A stretch of 64,000 bases of DNA from Lacinutrix algicola (GCF_001418085.1 NZ_LIQH01000027.1:1-64000), one strand, 5' to 3'. Counted from the stretch's first letter, positions 16,133-25,783 are shown. Program-made: numbers and translations. Notes: generated from the sequence alone by a model not told the origin.

Positions 16133-17086
16133 TTAGCCTTTGTAAACTCCCATTTGAGAATATTTATCCATACGCTGAGCAACTAAATCTTTTGGTGATA
16201 AGTTTTTTAACTCATCAAAAGTTTTTTCGATAGCATTTTTAACTGCTAAAAATGTTTTATCTCTATTACTATGTGCACCTCCTAAAGGCTCTTTAATAAT
16301 CTCGTCTACTATCTTCATTTTTTTCATGTCGTTAGCAGTTAATTTTAAAGCTTCGGCAGCTTGTTCTTTATACTCCCAACTTCTCCATAAAATTGAAGAA
16401 CAAGATTCTGGAGATATTACAGAATACCATGTGTTTTCTAACATTAGTACCTTATCTCCTACTCCAATACCTAAAGCTCCACCAGAAGCACCTTCTCCTA
16501 TTACAATTGTAATAATTGGCACTTTAAGACGAGTCATTTCTAGAATATTTCTAGCAATAGCTTCACCTTGACCACGTTCTTCTGCTTCTAAACCTGGATA
16601 AGCTCCCGGAGTATCTAATAGTGTAATTACAGGAATACCAAACTTCTCAGCAGATTTCATTAAGCGTAAAGCTTTACGATAACCTTCAGGGTTTGCCATC
16701 CCAAAGTTTCTATATTGTCTTGTTTTAGTGTTGTATCCTTTTTGTTGACCAATAATCATGTAACTCTGGTCACCAATTTTACCTAAACCACCAATCATGG
16801 CTTTATCGTCTTTAAAATTACGATCTCCGTGCAACTCTAAAAAAGAGTCTCCACATAGAGCTTTAATGTAATCTAAAGTATAAGGCCTATTAGGGTGACG
16901 TGACATTTGTACACGCTGCCAAGGTGTTAGGTTTTTATAGATTTCCTTTTTAGTCGCTACAAGCTTTTTCTCGATCTGCTTACAAGTTTCTGTAACATCG
17001 ACATCGCTCTCTTCACCAATAATTTGACATTTGCCTAATTGGTCTTCTAGCTCTTTTATTGGTAATTCAAATTCTAAATATTCCAT
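16133..17086 (-). CDS. accA: acetyl-CoA carboxylase carboxyltransferase subunit alpha
   Basis: With AccD it transfers the carboxyl group from carboxybiotin to acetyl-CoA, the first step of fatty acid synthesis. The 317 residues match the family: a coiled N-terminus ([12 protein letters not shown]), [46 protein letters not shown], the oxyanion-hole glycines in [15 protein letters not shown] and the [12 protein letters not shown] segment. It is the last gene of the tgt-permease-DMT-accA run and ends before a strong terminator. Confidence 0.97.
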   Translation of the reverse strand: MEYLEFELPIKELEDQLGKCQIIGEESDVDVTETCKQIEKKLVATKKEIYKNLTPWQRVQMSRHPNRPYTLDYIKALCGDSFLELHGDRNFKDDKAMIGGLGKIGDQSYMIIGQQKGYNTKTRQYRNFGMANPEGYRKALRLMKSAEKFGIPVITLLDTPGAYPGLEAEERGQGEAIARNILEMTRLKVPIITIVIGEGASGGALGIGVGDKVLMLENTWYSVISPESCSSILWRSWEYKEQAAEALKLTANDMKKMKIVDEIIKEPLGGAHSNRDKTFLAVKNAIEKTFDELKNLSPKDLVAQRMDKYSQMGVYKG

Positions 17087-17127
17087 TGAGAATTGTATTA
17101 ATATAATTTCTTAGTTAGCTTACAAAA

Positions 17128-18042
17128 CTACACAAATTTTTCGTTTTGTCTCCTCTTATTTTTAAAGGCTTTTTTGTTTTTTATTATTCCGTTTAATAAA
17201 ACGGTAGTCAATATTATAAGTGCTCCATAGTAAAACGAAGGCGTCATAGTCTCTGTTTGTGGAAATATAATAAGTGCCAAAACAACACCATAAATAGGTT
17301 CTAAATTATAGGTAAGCACTACTGTATATGGGCTAATTTGCTTCATTACATATACTGATGCGATAAAAGCATAGGTTGTACAAATAGTAGCTAAAATTAG
17401 TAGATAAATAAAATCTTGACTATTTAATTGAAAATATTCTACAGAGAAACCATCTCCAAATATTAATATAAAAAGTGAAATAAAAATAACACCAGCTAAA
17501 AACTCGTAAAATGAAATTTTTGTTGCTGAATCTTTCTCAAGAAATTTACCGTTTAACACTGCAAACAACGATGAAAAAAAGGCTGACGAAATACCCAATA
17601 TAATTCCGGTTATATGCTTCATCTCTGTCTGTAAAATAATTGCAATGCCTATAATTACTATAATTCCGAATAAAATTTCATACCAAATAACTTTTCTTTT
17701 GTAGACTATTGGCTCTATAAACGAAGCAAAAAACGCTCCTGTAGAAAACATTGCTAATGCTATTGAAATATTAGAAGCATCTATAGATCCGAAAAAAGTA
17801 ATCCAATGTAATGCAATAATAACTCCGGCAATAGAGAATTTAGTAAGTGTTTTTCTTTTTATTGAAATATCAATTTTAGCTATTTTTATGTAAACAAACA
17901 TAAATATAATCGCAATTACCATACGATACCATACTAAAGAAACTGCTTCTATAGTAATAAGCTTTCCTAGAATAGCTGTAAATCCAGCTATAAAGACTAA
18001 AAAATGTAGGTGTAAATAATTTTTGAGTTTATCGTTTAGCAT
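17128..18042 (-). CDS. EamA/DMT superfamily transporter
   Basis: Inner-membrane protein of ten predicted helices in two EamA halves (about 1-135 and 145-290), with the usual SAFFSSLFAVLNGKFLEKD start of the second half and YTVVLTYNLEPIYGVVLAL near the end. Substrate unknown. Its start overlaps the LptF/LptG-type gene by 14 bases, and accA follows after 41 bases, so it belongs to the same operon. Confidence 0.9.
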   Translation of the reverse strand: MLNDKLKNYLHLHFLVFIAGFTAILGKLITIEAVSLVWYRMVIAIIFMFVYIKIAKIDISIKRKTLTKFSIAGVIIALHWITFFGSIDASNISIALAMFSTGAFFASFIEPIVYKRKVIWYEILFGIIVIIGIAIILQTEMKHITGIILGISSAFFSSLFAVLNGKFLEKDSATKISFYEFLAGVIFISLFILIFGDGFSVEYFQLNSQDFIYLLILATICTTYAFIASVYVMKQISPYTVVLTYNLEPIYGVVLALIIFPQTETMTPSFYYGALIILTTVLLNGIIKNKKAFKNKRRQNEKFV

Positions 18043-19102
18043 TGTATAATAATATAACTGCTAAAATACCGAAAATAACATTTGGAAACCAAACGGCTAT
18101 TAATGGTGAAAAATCAGATTGTGCAGCCATAGTACCAAAGACTTTATCGAAGAATACAAATATCATAGCAATTGTAATACCAAAAGCAAGGTTTACTCCC
18201 ATCCCACCTCTTCTCTTTATAGAAGATACTGCAACAGCTATAATAGTTAATATAAATACAGAAACCGGTAAACTCCATTTTCTATACAATTCTAACTTAT
18301 ACCTCCCAATATTGGAAGATCCTCTTTTTTCTTCTCGTGAAATAAAACGTTTTAAATCTATATAATTTAGCGTCTCTGCTATATAATCATCTGGAACTAA
18401 ATCTTCTAACTCGAAACTAAAAATAGTATCTTTTCTTCTTTCACTTTCAAGAATATCTTTTCCATCTGTTACAGTACGCTTAAAGTAATTACGCATTATA
18501 TAAATAGAATCCTCTTGCATATATCTAATACTGTTTGCGTTAATTTTATAAGTCATTTTATCTCCTTCAAAATGTTCTAAAGAGAAATTTAAACCTTGAG
18601 CTCTGGATGCATCAAAACTACTAACGTAAATAATGTCATTATCATTAATCTGTTTATAGAGTTTCTGATTTTGAGTACTTTTCTTTCCTTTTAAATATTT
18701 GTATTGAAAATCGTTAAAACCTTTGCTAGCGTTTGGTGCTAGATATAAACCTAAAACAATAGATATCAATCCAACAATAGTAGCTCCAATTAAATAAGGT
18801 CTTAAAAATCTTGAAAATGAAACTCCCGAACTTAAAAAAGCAACAATCTCTGTATTATTAGCTAATTTGGAAGTAAACCATATTACCGAAAGAAATAGAA
18901 ATAACGGAAACAATAAGTGCGCAAAGTACACAGTGAAATCTAATAGATATATCATAACTTCTCCAAAAGGAGCATCGCGCTCTAATATTTTACCAATTTT
19001 TTCTGCAAGATGCACTGTTATTCCAATAGGAATAAACAGTAATATCATCATTAAAAATGTGAGTAAATATCGTTTTAATATGTACCAGTCAAGTATTTTC
19101 AA
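18029..19102 (-). CDS. LptF/LptG family permease
   Basis: Probable inner-membrane component of the lipopolysaccharide export ABC transporter LptBFG. The 357 residues begin KILDWYILKRYLLTFLMM, with three N-terminal helices, a periplasmic beta-jellyroll region (about 125-270) and three C-terminal helices (KWSLPVSVFILTIIAVAVSS ... AIMIFVFFDKVFG ... WFPNVIFGILAVILLY). This is the YjgP/YjgQ architecture. F and G cannot be told apart by eye, so no symbol is given. tgt ends 2 bases upstream, indicating one transcript. Confidence 0.93.
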   Translation of the reverse strand: MKILDWYILKRYLLTFLMMILLFIPIGITVHLAEKIGKILERDAPFGEVMIYLLDFTVYFAHLLFPLFLFLSVIWFTSKLANNTEIVAFLSSGVSFSRFLRPYLIGATIVGLISIVLGLYLAPNASKGFNDFQYKYLKGKKSTQNQKLYKQINDNDIIYVSSFDASRAQGLNFSLEHFEGDKMTYKINANSIRYMQEDSIYIMRNYFKRTVTDGKDILESERRKDTIFSFELEDLVPDDYIAETLNYIDLKRFISREEKRGSSNIGRYKLELYRKWSLPVSVFILTIIAVAVSSIKRRGGMGVNLAFGITIAMIFVFFDKVFGTMAAQSDFSPLIAVWFPNVIFGILAVILLYNAKR

Positions 19103-19104
19103 TA

Positions 19105-20235
19105 TTAAAGTCTTTTATCCATTTGTTTTACCATCATATCTTTCCAGGTTCTAAAATCTCCTGCCAAGATATGTTTTCTCGCTTCACGAACCAACCACAT
19201 ATAAAAACCTAAGTTATGTATCGTTGCTATTTGCGCTGCTAATCTTTCGTTTACTGTAAATAAATGCCTTACATAAGCTTTAGAATAATCTGTATCGACC
19301 CATGTAATAGCCATTTCATCTAAAGCAGAAAAATCGTCTCTCCATTTTAAATTTTTAATATTTATAGACCCGTGTGCTGTAAACAACATTCCGTTTCTTG
19401 CATTTCTTGTTGGCATAACACAATCAAACATATCTACTCCTAATGCAATATTTTCTAATATATTAATAGGTGTACCAACTCCCATTAAGTATCGTGGCTT
19501 ATCTTCTGGCAAAATATCTGTTACTATCTCTGTCATAGCATACATTTCTTCTGCTGGTTCTCCAACAGATAATCCTCCAATGGCATTACCTACCGCTCCT
19601 GCATTTGCTATGTACTCAGCAGATTGCTTACGCAAATCTTTATAAGTACTTCCTTGTACAATTGGAAAAAAAGCTTGAGAATAATCGTACTTAAAAGGTG
19701 TTTTTTCTAAATGATTAATACACCTATCCAACCATCTATGTGTCATTTTCATAGAACGTTTGGCGTAATTATAATCGCATGGATATGGTGTACACTCATC
19801 AAAAGCCATAATAATATCGGCACCAATGCTACGTTGAATTTCCATTACACTTTCTGGTGTAAATGTATGGTAACTTCCATCTATGTGAGATTTAAACTTT
19901 ACGCCTTCTTCTTTAATTTTTCTATTAGCAGATAAAGAATAAACTTGATAACCTCCAGAATCGGTTAAAATATTACGATCCCAGTTCATAAATTTATGTA
20001 AACCTCCAGCTTTTTCTAAAACGTCTATTTGAGGTCTTAAATATAAATGATAGGTGTTTCCTAAAATAATATCTGGATTAATATCATTTTTAAGCTCACG
20101 TTGGTGTACTCCTTTTACAGATGCAACTGTGCCAACAGGCATAAAAATTGGTGTTTCAATTACACCATGATCTGTAGTAAGTACTCCAGCTCTTGCACTA
20201 CTTTGTGCGTCTTTACCTTTTAATTCGAATGTCAT
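19105..20235 (-). CDS. tgt: tRNA-guanine transglycosylase
   Basis: Exchanges the wobble guanine of GUN-anticodon tRNAs for the queuosine precursor preQ1. Signature segments are GVIETPIFMPVGT, LGNTYHLYLRP, LTDSGGYQVYSL with a catalytic Asp, and FDCVMPTRNARNG with the second active-site Asp. The zinc ligands usually present as CxCxxC near the C-terminus are not there: the region reads SINIKNLKWRDDFSALDE, a variant that I believe occurs in Bacteroidota. The frame opens at 20295, but MTFELKGKDAQSSARAG at 20235 is the family start (376 residues). First gene of the operon running to accA. Confidence 0.95.
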   Translation of the reverse strand: MTFELKGKDAQSSARAGVLTTDHGVIETPIFMPVGTVASVKGVHQRELKNDINPDIILGNTYHLYLRPQIDVLEKAGGLHKFMNWDRNILTDSGGYQVYSLSANRKIKEEGVKFKSHIDGSYHTFTPESVMEIQRSIGADIIMAFDECTPYPCDYNYAKRSMKMTHRWLDRCINHLEKTPFKYDYSQAFFPIVQGSTYKDLRKQSAEYIANAGAVGNAIGGLSVGEPAEEMYAMTEIVTDILPEDKPRYLMGVGTPINILENIALGVDMFDCVMPTRNARNGMLFTAHGSINIKNLKWRDDFSALDEMAITWVDTDYSKAYVRHLFTVNERLAAQIATIHNLGFYMWLVREARKHILAGDFRTWKDMMVKQMDKRL

Positions 20236-20368
20236 ATTAATGGAAATATTCAGCTTGTAAAGATAATTAACAAAATAACATACGTTCTTAAACATTTAAT
20301 AAAATTATAAAAAGTTTGAAATTGTTAGCAAATCGTATCAATTCGTTAATAAATGCCTTCACTCTATC

Positions 20369-20400
20369 TTTGTATTACTTCTATAAAAAAGTTATTTTTG
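20369..20400 (+). promoter_or_regulatory. transketolase promoter
   Basis: TTTG (20369-20372) and TATTTTTG (20393-20400) are 20 bases apart and end 26 bases before the ATG. An overlapping upstream option uses TATCTTTG (20365-20372) as -7, so two start sites are possible. Confidence 0.55.
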
Positions 20401-20426
20401 ATACTTTATAAATCAAGCTAAAAACA

Positions 20427-21272
20427 ATGGCAAACACACAACAATTAGAAGACATTACAACTCAAGTTCGTAGAGATATTTTACGAATGGTTCACAAAGT
20501 AAATTCTGGACACCCAGGAGGTTCTTTAGGATGCGCAGAATTCTTTGTTTCGCTTTACAACGAAATAATGGATAGAAAAGAAGGTTTCGACATGGATGGT
20601 ATTGGAGAGGATTTATTTTTCCTATCTAATGGTCACATTTCACCTGTTTACTATAGTGTTTTAGCAAGATCTGGTTATTTTCCTGTAGAAGAGTTAAATA
20701 CTTTTAGATTATTAAACACACGTTTACAAGGACACCCAACTACTCATGAAGGATTACCTGGTGTTCGTATAGCATCTGGTTCTTTAGGACAAGGTATGAG
20801 TGTAGCACTTGGTGCAGCACAAGCTAAAAAATTAAATGGTTGCAATCATTTAATTTATAGTTTACATGGAGATGGTGAATTACAAGAAGGTCAAAATTGG
20901 GAAGCTATTATGTATGCTGCAGGAAAAAATGTAGATAACATAATTGCTACAATTGATTTAAACGGACAGCAAATTGATGGTTCTACAGATACAGTATTAC
21001 CTATGGGTAGTATAAAAGATAAGTTTGAAGCATTTGGTTGGACTGTTTTAGAAATTGAAGAAGGTAATAATATAGAAGCTATTTTAAAAGGAATGGCAGA
21101 AGCAAAATCTTTAACAGGAAAAGGGAAGCCTGTTTGTGTACTATTAAAAACAGTTATGGGTAATGGAATTGATTTCATGATGCATACACATGCTTGGCAT
21201 GGAAAAGCACCCAACGATGAGCAATTAGCAATTGGTTTAGCACAAAATCCTGAAACTTTAGGAGATTATTAA
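20427..21272 (+). CDS. transketolase, N-terminal subunit
   Basis: Thiamine-diphosphate-binding half of a split transketolase of the pentose phosphate pathway. The 281 residues contain the substrate-contact segment MVHKVNSGHPGGSLG, FLSNGHISPVYYS, GSLGQGMSVALGAA, and the ThDP/Mg motif HGDGELQEGQNWEA ending in IDLNGQQIDG. The protein stops where the Pyr domain would begin; that domain is the next gene, 22 bases downstream. Split transketolases are known in many bacteria and archaea, so this is not a broken gene. Confidence 0.95.
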   Translation: MANTQQLEDITTQVRRDILRMVHKVNSGHPGGSLGCAEFFVSLYNEIMDRKEGFDMDGIGEDLFFLSNGHISPVYYSVLARSGYFPVEELNTFRLLNTRLQGHPTTHEGLPGVRIASGSLGQGMSVALGAAQAKKLNGCNHLIYSLHGDGELQEGQNWEAIMYAAGKNVDNIIATIDLNGQQIDGSTDTVLPMGSIKDKFEAFGWTVLEIEEGNNIEAILKGMAEAKSLTGKGKPVCVLLKTVMGNGIDFMMHTHAWHGKAPNDEQLAIGLAQNPETLGDY

Positions 21273-21294
21273 TCCTTCAAATTAAGAGACAAAG

Positions 21295-22248
21295 ATGAAA
21301 ACATACGAAAATCAAGGAAATAAAGATACTCGCTCAGGATTTGGAGCAGGATTAACAGAATTAGGAAGAACGAACCCAAATGTAGTTGCATTATGTGCAG
21401 ATTTAATTGGTTCATTAAAAATGGATCAATTTATTGAAGAAAATCCAGAACGTTTTTTTCAAATAGGAATTGCAGAAGCAAACATGATGTGTATTGCAGC
21501 TGGTTTAACTATTGGAGGAAAAATACCATTTACAGGAACTTTTGCTAACTTTTCTACTGGTCGTGTTTATGATCAAATAAGACAAAGTATTGCTTATTCT
21601 GATAAAAATGTAAAGATTTGTGCATCTCACGCAGGTTTAACTTTAGGAGAAGATGGTGCAACTCACCAAATTCTTGAAGATATTGGATTAATGAAAATGT
21701 TACCTGGAATGACTGTAATTAACACTTGTGATTACAACCAAACTAAAGCTGCAACTATTGCTATTGCGGAACATAAAGGGCCTGTTTATTTGCGTTTTGG
21801 AAGACCAAAAGTAGCAAACTTCACTCCGGTTGATCAAAATTTTGAAATCGGAAAAGCATTACATTTAGTAGATGGTACTGATGTAACTATAGTTGCAACT
21901 GGACATTTAGTTTGGGAAGCACTCGAAGCTGCTAAAACCTTAAATGAAAAAGGAATATCTGCTGAAGTTATAGATATACACACTATAAAGCCATTAGATG
22001 CTAAAGCAATTTTAGACTCTGTAAGCAAAACAAAATGTATTGTTACTGCTGAAGAGCATAACCACTTAGGTGGACTTGGAGAGAGTGTTGCAAGAGTATT
22101 ATCTCAACACAATCCCACTCCGCAAGAGTTTATTGCAACTAACGATACCTTTGGAGAGTCTGGAACACCAGCTCAACTTATGGAAAAGTACGGTTTAAAT
22201 GCGGACGCTATTATTAAAGCTTGCGAAAAAGTTATTAAAAGAAAATAG
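21295..22248 (+). CDS. transketolase, C-terminal subunit
   Basis: Supplies the Pyr and C-terminal domains. The 317 residues include FQIGIAEANMMCIAAGLTIGG with the conserved catalytic Glu of the ThDP pyrimidine site, HAGLTLGEDGATHQILEDI, GPVYLRFGRPK and the C-terminal EVIDIHTIKPLD ... EEHNHLGGLGE segment. It must pair with the N-terminal subunit encoded just upstream to be active. A strong terminator follows. Confidence 0.95.
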   Translation: MKTYENQGNKDTRSGFGAGLTELGRTNPNVVALCADLIGSLKMDQFIEENPERFFQIGIAEANMMCIAAGLTIGGKIPFTGTFANFSTGRVYDQIRQSIAYSDKNVKICASHAGLTLGEDGATHQILEDIGLMKMLPGMTVINTCDYNQTKAATIAIAEHKGPVYLRFGRPKVANFTPVDQNFEIGKALHLVDGTDVTIVATGHLVWEALEAAKTLNEKGISAEVIDIHTIKPLDAKAILDSVSKTKCIVTAEEHNHLGGLGESVARVLSQHNPTPQEFIATNDTFGESGTPAQLMEKYGLNADAIIKACEKVIKRK

Positions 22249-22270
22249 TACTCTATAAAAATTGAATATT

Positions 22271-22307
22271 AAAGAGGCTAAAAATAATTATTTTTAGCCT
22301 CTTTTTT
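22271..22307 (+). terminator. terminator of the transketolase operon
   Basis: A continuous inverted repeat from AAAGAGGCTAAAAATA (22271-22286) into TATTTTTAGCCTCTTT, followed by more T residues. Confidence 0.9.
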
Positions 22308-22349
22308 ATTTAGTATTATCTTAAAATCTAATAGCATTAGAAAATATAT

Positions 22350-22365
22350 TGGCACGATTTTCGTT
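22350..22365 (+). promoter_or_regulatory. possible sigma-54-like promoter of the barrel protein gene
   Basis: TGGCACGATTTTCGTT resembles TGGCACG-N4-TTGCW with two mismatches in the -12 half (TCGTT for TTGCW). It lies 33 bases before the ATG at 22399. No TAnnTTTG element was seen in the gap. The -12 GC is replaced by GT, which weakens the case. Confidence 0.25.
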
Positions 22366-22398
22366 TAATTCTATAATTCACATTAAAAAGCGATAATT

Positions 22399-23037
22399 AT
22401 GAGGAATTTTGAAAAGCATCAAAGTCACTTAAATGATAAAAGTGATTTAAGGAAGAAAATATACTTATCAGTAATTTTTATTTTAGCTATTATCTCATCA
22501 TCAGTAGCACAAAATGGAAGCGGGTTTGGTATTAAAGGTGGTGTAAATTACAATGCTAATGGCGATTATTTTAATTCCATTAGTAATACTTCTGAGGATC
22601 CAACACGAGCTATAGGCTATCACATTGGTATATTTGGTAAACTAGGTGATAAAATTTACTTAAAACCAGAACTTATGTATACTAAAACAACTAGTGAATA
22701 TGATACTGGAGATTTTGAGCAAAAACGTATTGATGCTCCTGTTTTAGTTGGTATTAAAATTTTAGGACCAATAAGTGTTTTTGCAGGTCCTGCATTTCAA
22801 TATATTTTAGATTCAAATATTGAAAATGTAAAAATAGATGATATAGAAAATGATTTTACTATTGGCTTAAACTTTGGAGTCGCTTTAAATTTTGATTCTG
22901 TTGGAATAGATTTACGTTACGAACGTAGTTTTACAGATAATGAAGCAACCATTATTACAAATAATTCTACAGTAAACGTAGGAAGGTTAGATACAAGATC
23001 TAACCAATTAATATTAAGTCTTTCTATTAAACTATAA
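22399..23037 (+). CDS. outer-membrane beta-barrel (porin-like) protein
   Basis: The 212 residues have a charged N-terminal extension, a signal peptide (YLSVIFILAIISSSVAQ) and alternating hydrophobic strands typical of the small PorT/OMP_b-brl_2 type barrels: GFGIKGGVNYNANGDY, IGYHIGIFGKLGDKIYLKPELMY, ISVFAGPAFQYIL, IGLNFGVALNF, VGIDLRYERSF, and a last strand QLILSLSIKL. No transport specificity can be read. Single-gene unit between two terminators or gaps. Confidence 0.85.
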   Translation: MRNFEKHQSHLNDKSDLRKKIYLSVIFILAIISSSVAQNGSGFGIKGGVNYNANGDYFNSISNTSEDPTRAIGYHIGIFGKLGDKIYLKPELMYTKTTSEYDTGDFEQKRIDAPVLVGIKILGPISVFAGPAFQYILDSNIENVKIDDIENDFTIGLNFGVALNFDSVGIDLRYERSFTDNEATIITNNSTVNVGRLDTRSNQLILSLSIKL

Positions 23038-23099
23038 AATATCTGACATTAAAAAAGCTAAATGCATTGATAGTGCTTTTTTAATATTAAATGTAAACT

Positions 23100-24209
23100 C
23101 TATTCTAACTCTGTTGTAATATCAGAATTTAAATAGTTTGGTACAGAAACACCGTTTACGATTGTTGCAGGGACAATTAATGTATGCAATGTGTATGTAC
23201 CATCTTGTTCTGCTTCAATACTAATGAGAATTTCATCTATAGCCGCATTCGCAGTAAAGTAAGCTTGAGCTTCTGCCTTAGACATGAATTGATTTGTTCC
23301 GTCGTCTTCGTACTCCTTTTGTTGAACTTCATCTATAGTTAATACACCGTCTCCATCATCGTCATTATCTATAAAATTCACAAGAGCATCTCCATCAGTA
23401 TCGTCATCTTCTTCAGTATAATCTCCATCCAGATGCTCTAAATGAGAAGGTATTCCATCTAAATCGTAATCTGTATTACTTCTAGAAATTACTTTTAAAT
23501 TAAAAAATAGTGGTGAATATTGAGGTATTATACCTACTGGGTTAGAAAAATAACCTAATCCTGAAGGCATGAAGACTACTCCAATACCATGATCTTTATA
23601 TGTTATTGAACCATCTGTATTTTCTATATAACTTGTAGCTGTTTTAAATTCTACTATTCCTTCTTTGAAACCTGCTACTACACCCCCAACACTTCCAACA
23701 GCTGTTAAATTAAAAGGTTGTCCTTCTTCAACACCAACAGCACTATCAAAAACAGAACCATCTGGAGTTGTACCACTATACGCCATAGCAGCACTATCTA
23801 ATGGGCTTACACTATCTCCTTCTCCTTCCCTAACTTTTAATATATAAAGTTTATAATCTATATCATCTTGCTCAACTGTTTTAATATCTAACCTTGGGTA
23901 AACACCCTCTGCTTGATCTAAATAATAAATAATAGGTGTTTTATCTTGAGTGCTATTAGCCAAAGAAATAGTATCTAAAATTACAGAAAACTCATTATTT
24001 GATGGATTTGCAGCATCTGTAAAATCAAAATCCTCATAATTAAAGAAGTGTGTTTCAAAATAGGCTATAATCTCTTCTTCGTTTTCATCGTAAACTTCTT
24101 GTCTATCTCTTATTGCAATAGTTTCGAAGCCAGCATCATCATCTGATCCACATGAGAACCCAACAAATAGTATAGATAAAGTTGGAATTAAAAATTTTCT
24201 TAAATTCAT
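23100..24209 (-). CDS. FKBP-like lipoprotein with calcium-binding repeats
   Basis: A lipoprotein signal (VGFSC, Cys20, then GSDDD) places it on an envelope membrane. The middle (about 105-240) is an FKBP-type peptidyl-prolyl isomerase fold: AMAYSGTTPDGSVFDSA, PFNLTAVGSVGGVVAGFKEGI, GIGVVFMPSGLGYFSNP, ending FFNLKVI. After it come aspartate-rich thrombospondin type-3-like repeats (DYDLDGIPSHLEHLDGD ... DTDGDALVNFIDNDDDGDG), typical calcium sites. The C-terminal about 80 residues are unassigned. Some usual FKBP active-site aromatics seem altered, so isomerase activity is uncertain. Confidence 0.8.
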   Translation of the reverse strand: MNLRKFLIPTLSILFVGFSCGSDDDAGFETIAIRDRQEVYDENEEEIIAYFETHFFNYEDFDFTDAANPSNNEFSVILDTISLANSTQDKTPIIYYLDQAEGVYPRLDIKTVEQDDIDYKLYILKVREGEGDSVSPLDSAAMAYSGTTPDGSVFDSAVGVEEGQPFNLTAVGSVGGVVAGFKEGIVEFKTATSYIENTDGSITYKDHGIGVVFMPSGLGYFSNPVGIIPQYSPLFFNLKVISRSNTDYDLDGIPSHLEHLDGDYTEEDDDTDGDALVNFIDNDDDGDGVLTIDEVQQKEYEDDGTNQFMSKAEAQAYFTANAAIDEILISIEAEQDGTYTLHTLIVPATIVNGVSVPNYLNSDITTELE

Positions 24210-24220
24210 TTTTGCTTATT

Positions 24221-24253
24221 TTTGGGTGCAAGATAAACTATATAATAATTTTG
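24221..24253 (+). promoter_or_regulatory. promoter of the S4-domain gene
   Basis: TTTG (24221-24224) and TAATTTTG (24246-24253), 21 bases apart, 35 bases before the ATG. A weaker minus-strand promoter (TATCTTGC) for the divergent FKBP-like gene overlaps it. Confidence 0.55.
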
Positions 24254-24288
24254 CACAATATCATTAACGTAGAATTAAGTTAAATTAT

Positions 24289-24666
24289 ATGCGAATTGAC
24301 AAATATTTATGGTGTGTTAGGTATTTCAAGACTAGAAATATAGCTACAACAGCATGTAAAAAAGGACACATAAAGATTAATGGACAAGTTGTTAAGCCTA
24401 GTAGAGAAGTCTACCCTACAGATAAAATTGAGTTAAGAAAGAATCAAATTAACTACACTGTTTCTGTTTTAGATATCCCACTAAACCGCGTTGGAGCAAA
24501 ACTAGTTGATATTTATAGAGTAGATACTACACCCAAATCTGCCTTCGAATCTCAAGAACTTCTTAAATTTGCAAAAGATTATTATAGAAAAAAAGGAACA
24601 GGAAGACCTACAAAAAAAGACAGAAGAGCCATTGATGATGTCTATAAAGAAAACGAAGAAGAATAA
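24289..24666 (+). CDS. S4-domain RNA-binding protein (Hsp15-like)
   Basis: Small basic protein of 125 residues. An S4 domain occupies about 1-60 (MRIDKYLWCVRYFKTRNIATTACKKGHIKINGQVVKPSREV), and the C-terminus is lysine/arginine-rich (KGTGRPTKKDRRAID). In E. coli Hsp15 rescues stalled 50S subunits carrying peptidyl-tRNA; the same role is likely. The phosphoribosyltransferase gene follows after 27 bases, suggesting co-transcription. Confidence 0.9.
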   Translation: MRIDKYLWCVRYFKTRNIATTACKKGHIKINGQVVKPSREVYPTDKIELRKNQINYTVSVLDIPLNRVGAKLVDIYRVDTTPKSAFESQELLKFAKDYYRKKGTGRPTKKDRRAIDDVYKENEEE

Positions 24667-24693
24667 CTTCCATTTAAATTAAAACAGCAAAAC

Positions 24694-25197
24694 ATGACTA
24701 CTTTAAAAAATTGCATTCTTTCTCATGATGAGATAACACATAAAATAAGAAGAATCGCCTATCAAATTTATGAAGCTAATAGTAATGAAACTGAAATTAT
24801 TTTAGCAGGAATAGATTCTAATGGGTACATTTTAGCAAAAAAACTAAAATCAGTTTTAAGTAAAATATCTCCAATAAAGCCAATTCTGTGTAAAGTAATA
24901 ATAGATAAGAAAAACCCACTAGAAGCAATAAAAACATCAATTTCTAAAGAAGATTACACAAACAAGTCGGTAATTCTTATTGATGATGTTTTAAACTCTG
25001 GCACAACATTAATATATGGCGTTAAACATTTTTTAGATGTTCCACTAAAGAAATTTAAAACAGCTGTATTAGTTAATAGAAACCATAAAAAATATCCTGT
25101 TAAAGCAGATTTTAAAGGCATTTCTCTTTCCACTTCTTTAAACGAGCATGTTGAAGTAATTCTAGAAGATAAAAACTTTGAAGTAAATTTAAAATAA
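24694..25197 (+). CDS. phosphoribosyltransferase-fold protein
   Basis: Type I phosphoribosyltransferase of 167 residues. The PRPP loop is VILIDDVLNSGTTLIYG (about residues 92-108), preceded by the EIILAGIDSNGYILAKKL core strand. It resembles hypoxanthine- or PyrR-like members, but the substrate-defining hood is not diagnostic. The S4-domain partner upstream is its likely operon mate. Its 3' end overlaps the convergent aroK by 9 bases. Confidence 0.88.
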   Translation: MTTLKNCILSHDEITHKIRRIAYQIYEANSNETEIILAGIDSNGYILAKKLKSVLSKISPIKPILCKVIIDKKNPLEAIKTSISKEDYTNKSVILIDDVLNSGTTLIYGVKHFLDVPLKKFKTAVLVNRNHKKYPVKADFKGISLSTSLNEHVEVILEDKNFEVNLK

Positions 25198-25707
25198 TTG
25201 AAGTAAAATGTCTTCTATTATATCGTCTGCCTTTCCGTTAGCATTTATTTTCACTTCTGACATATTATAATACGAGCCTCTTTCAAAAAGGTGCTTACCT
25301 ATAAACTCCATTAATAACTCATCTGTTTTAATATGAGATATTAATGGTCTTTTAGATTTTTCATTATTAAGTCTATTAGCTAAAACAGGAATACTAGCGT
25401 TTAGATACACTGTTTTTAAATCTTTATTAGCTAATAAGCTTTCCATAGTGTTATAATAACATGGTGTTCCACCTCCTAAAGAAATTACTGTATTACTAGA
25501 ATTTTTAACTAAAATATCTAAATACTCCTTCTCCTTCTTTCTAAAATACAATTCTCCTGAGTCTGAAAAGATTTCTTTTATAGTTTTATCTTCACCTTTT
25601 TCGATAGCATTATCTAAATCTTGAAAGGTATAGTTTAATGTTTTTGCTAATTCAACCCCAATTTTAGACTTTCCAGAAGCCATGTATCCAATTAAAACAA
25701 TATTCAT
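25189..25707 (-). CDS. aroK: shikimate kinase
   Basis: Phosphorylates shikimate in aromatic amino acid synthesis. Walker A is GYMASGKSKIG, the shikimate-binding residues follow in QDLDNAIEKGE (Asp) and YFRKKEKEYL (Arg), then SLGGGTPCY with the GGG motif, and the lid region SKRPLIS. The frame extends to 25737, but the ATG at 25707 (MNIVLIGYMASGKS) gives the compact 172-residue kinase and is preferred. Confidence 0.93.
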   Translation of the reverse strand: MNIVLIGYMASGKSKIGVELAKTLNYTFQDLDNAIEKGEDKTIKEIFSDSGELYFRKKEKEYLDILVKNSSNTVISLGGGTPCYYNTMESLLANKDLKTVYLNASIPVLANRLNNEKSKRPLISHIKTDELLMEFIGKHLFERGSYYNMSEVKINANGKADDIIEDILLQLF

Positions 25708-25783
25708 TTTCGCCTTTATTATTTGATTATTAAACAACTATAATTTGAGAGAACAAAAAAACAAAAAAAAAATATAAATACGC

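Noticed and set aside
20427-22248. Transketolase broken by a frameshift
   Set aside because: The two parts have separate starts, a 22-base spacer and exact domain boundaries, as in known split transketolases.
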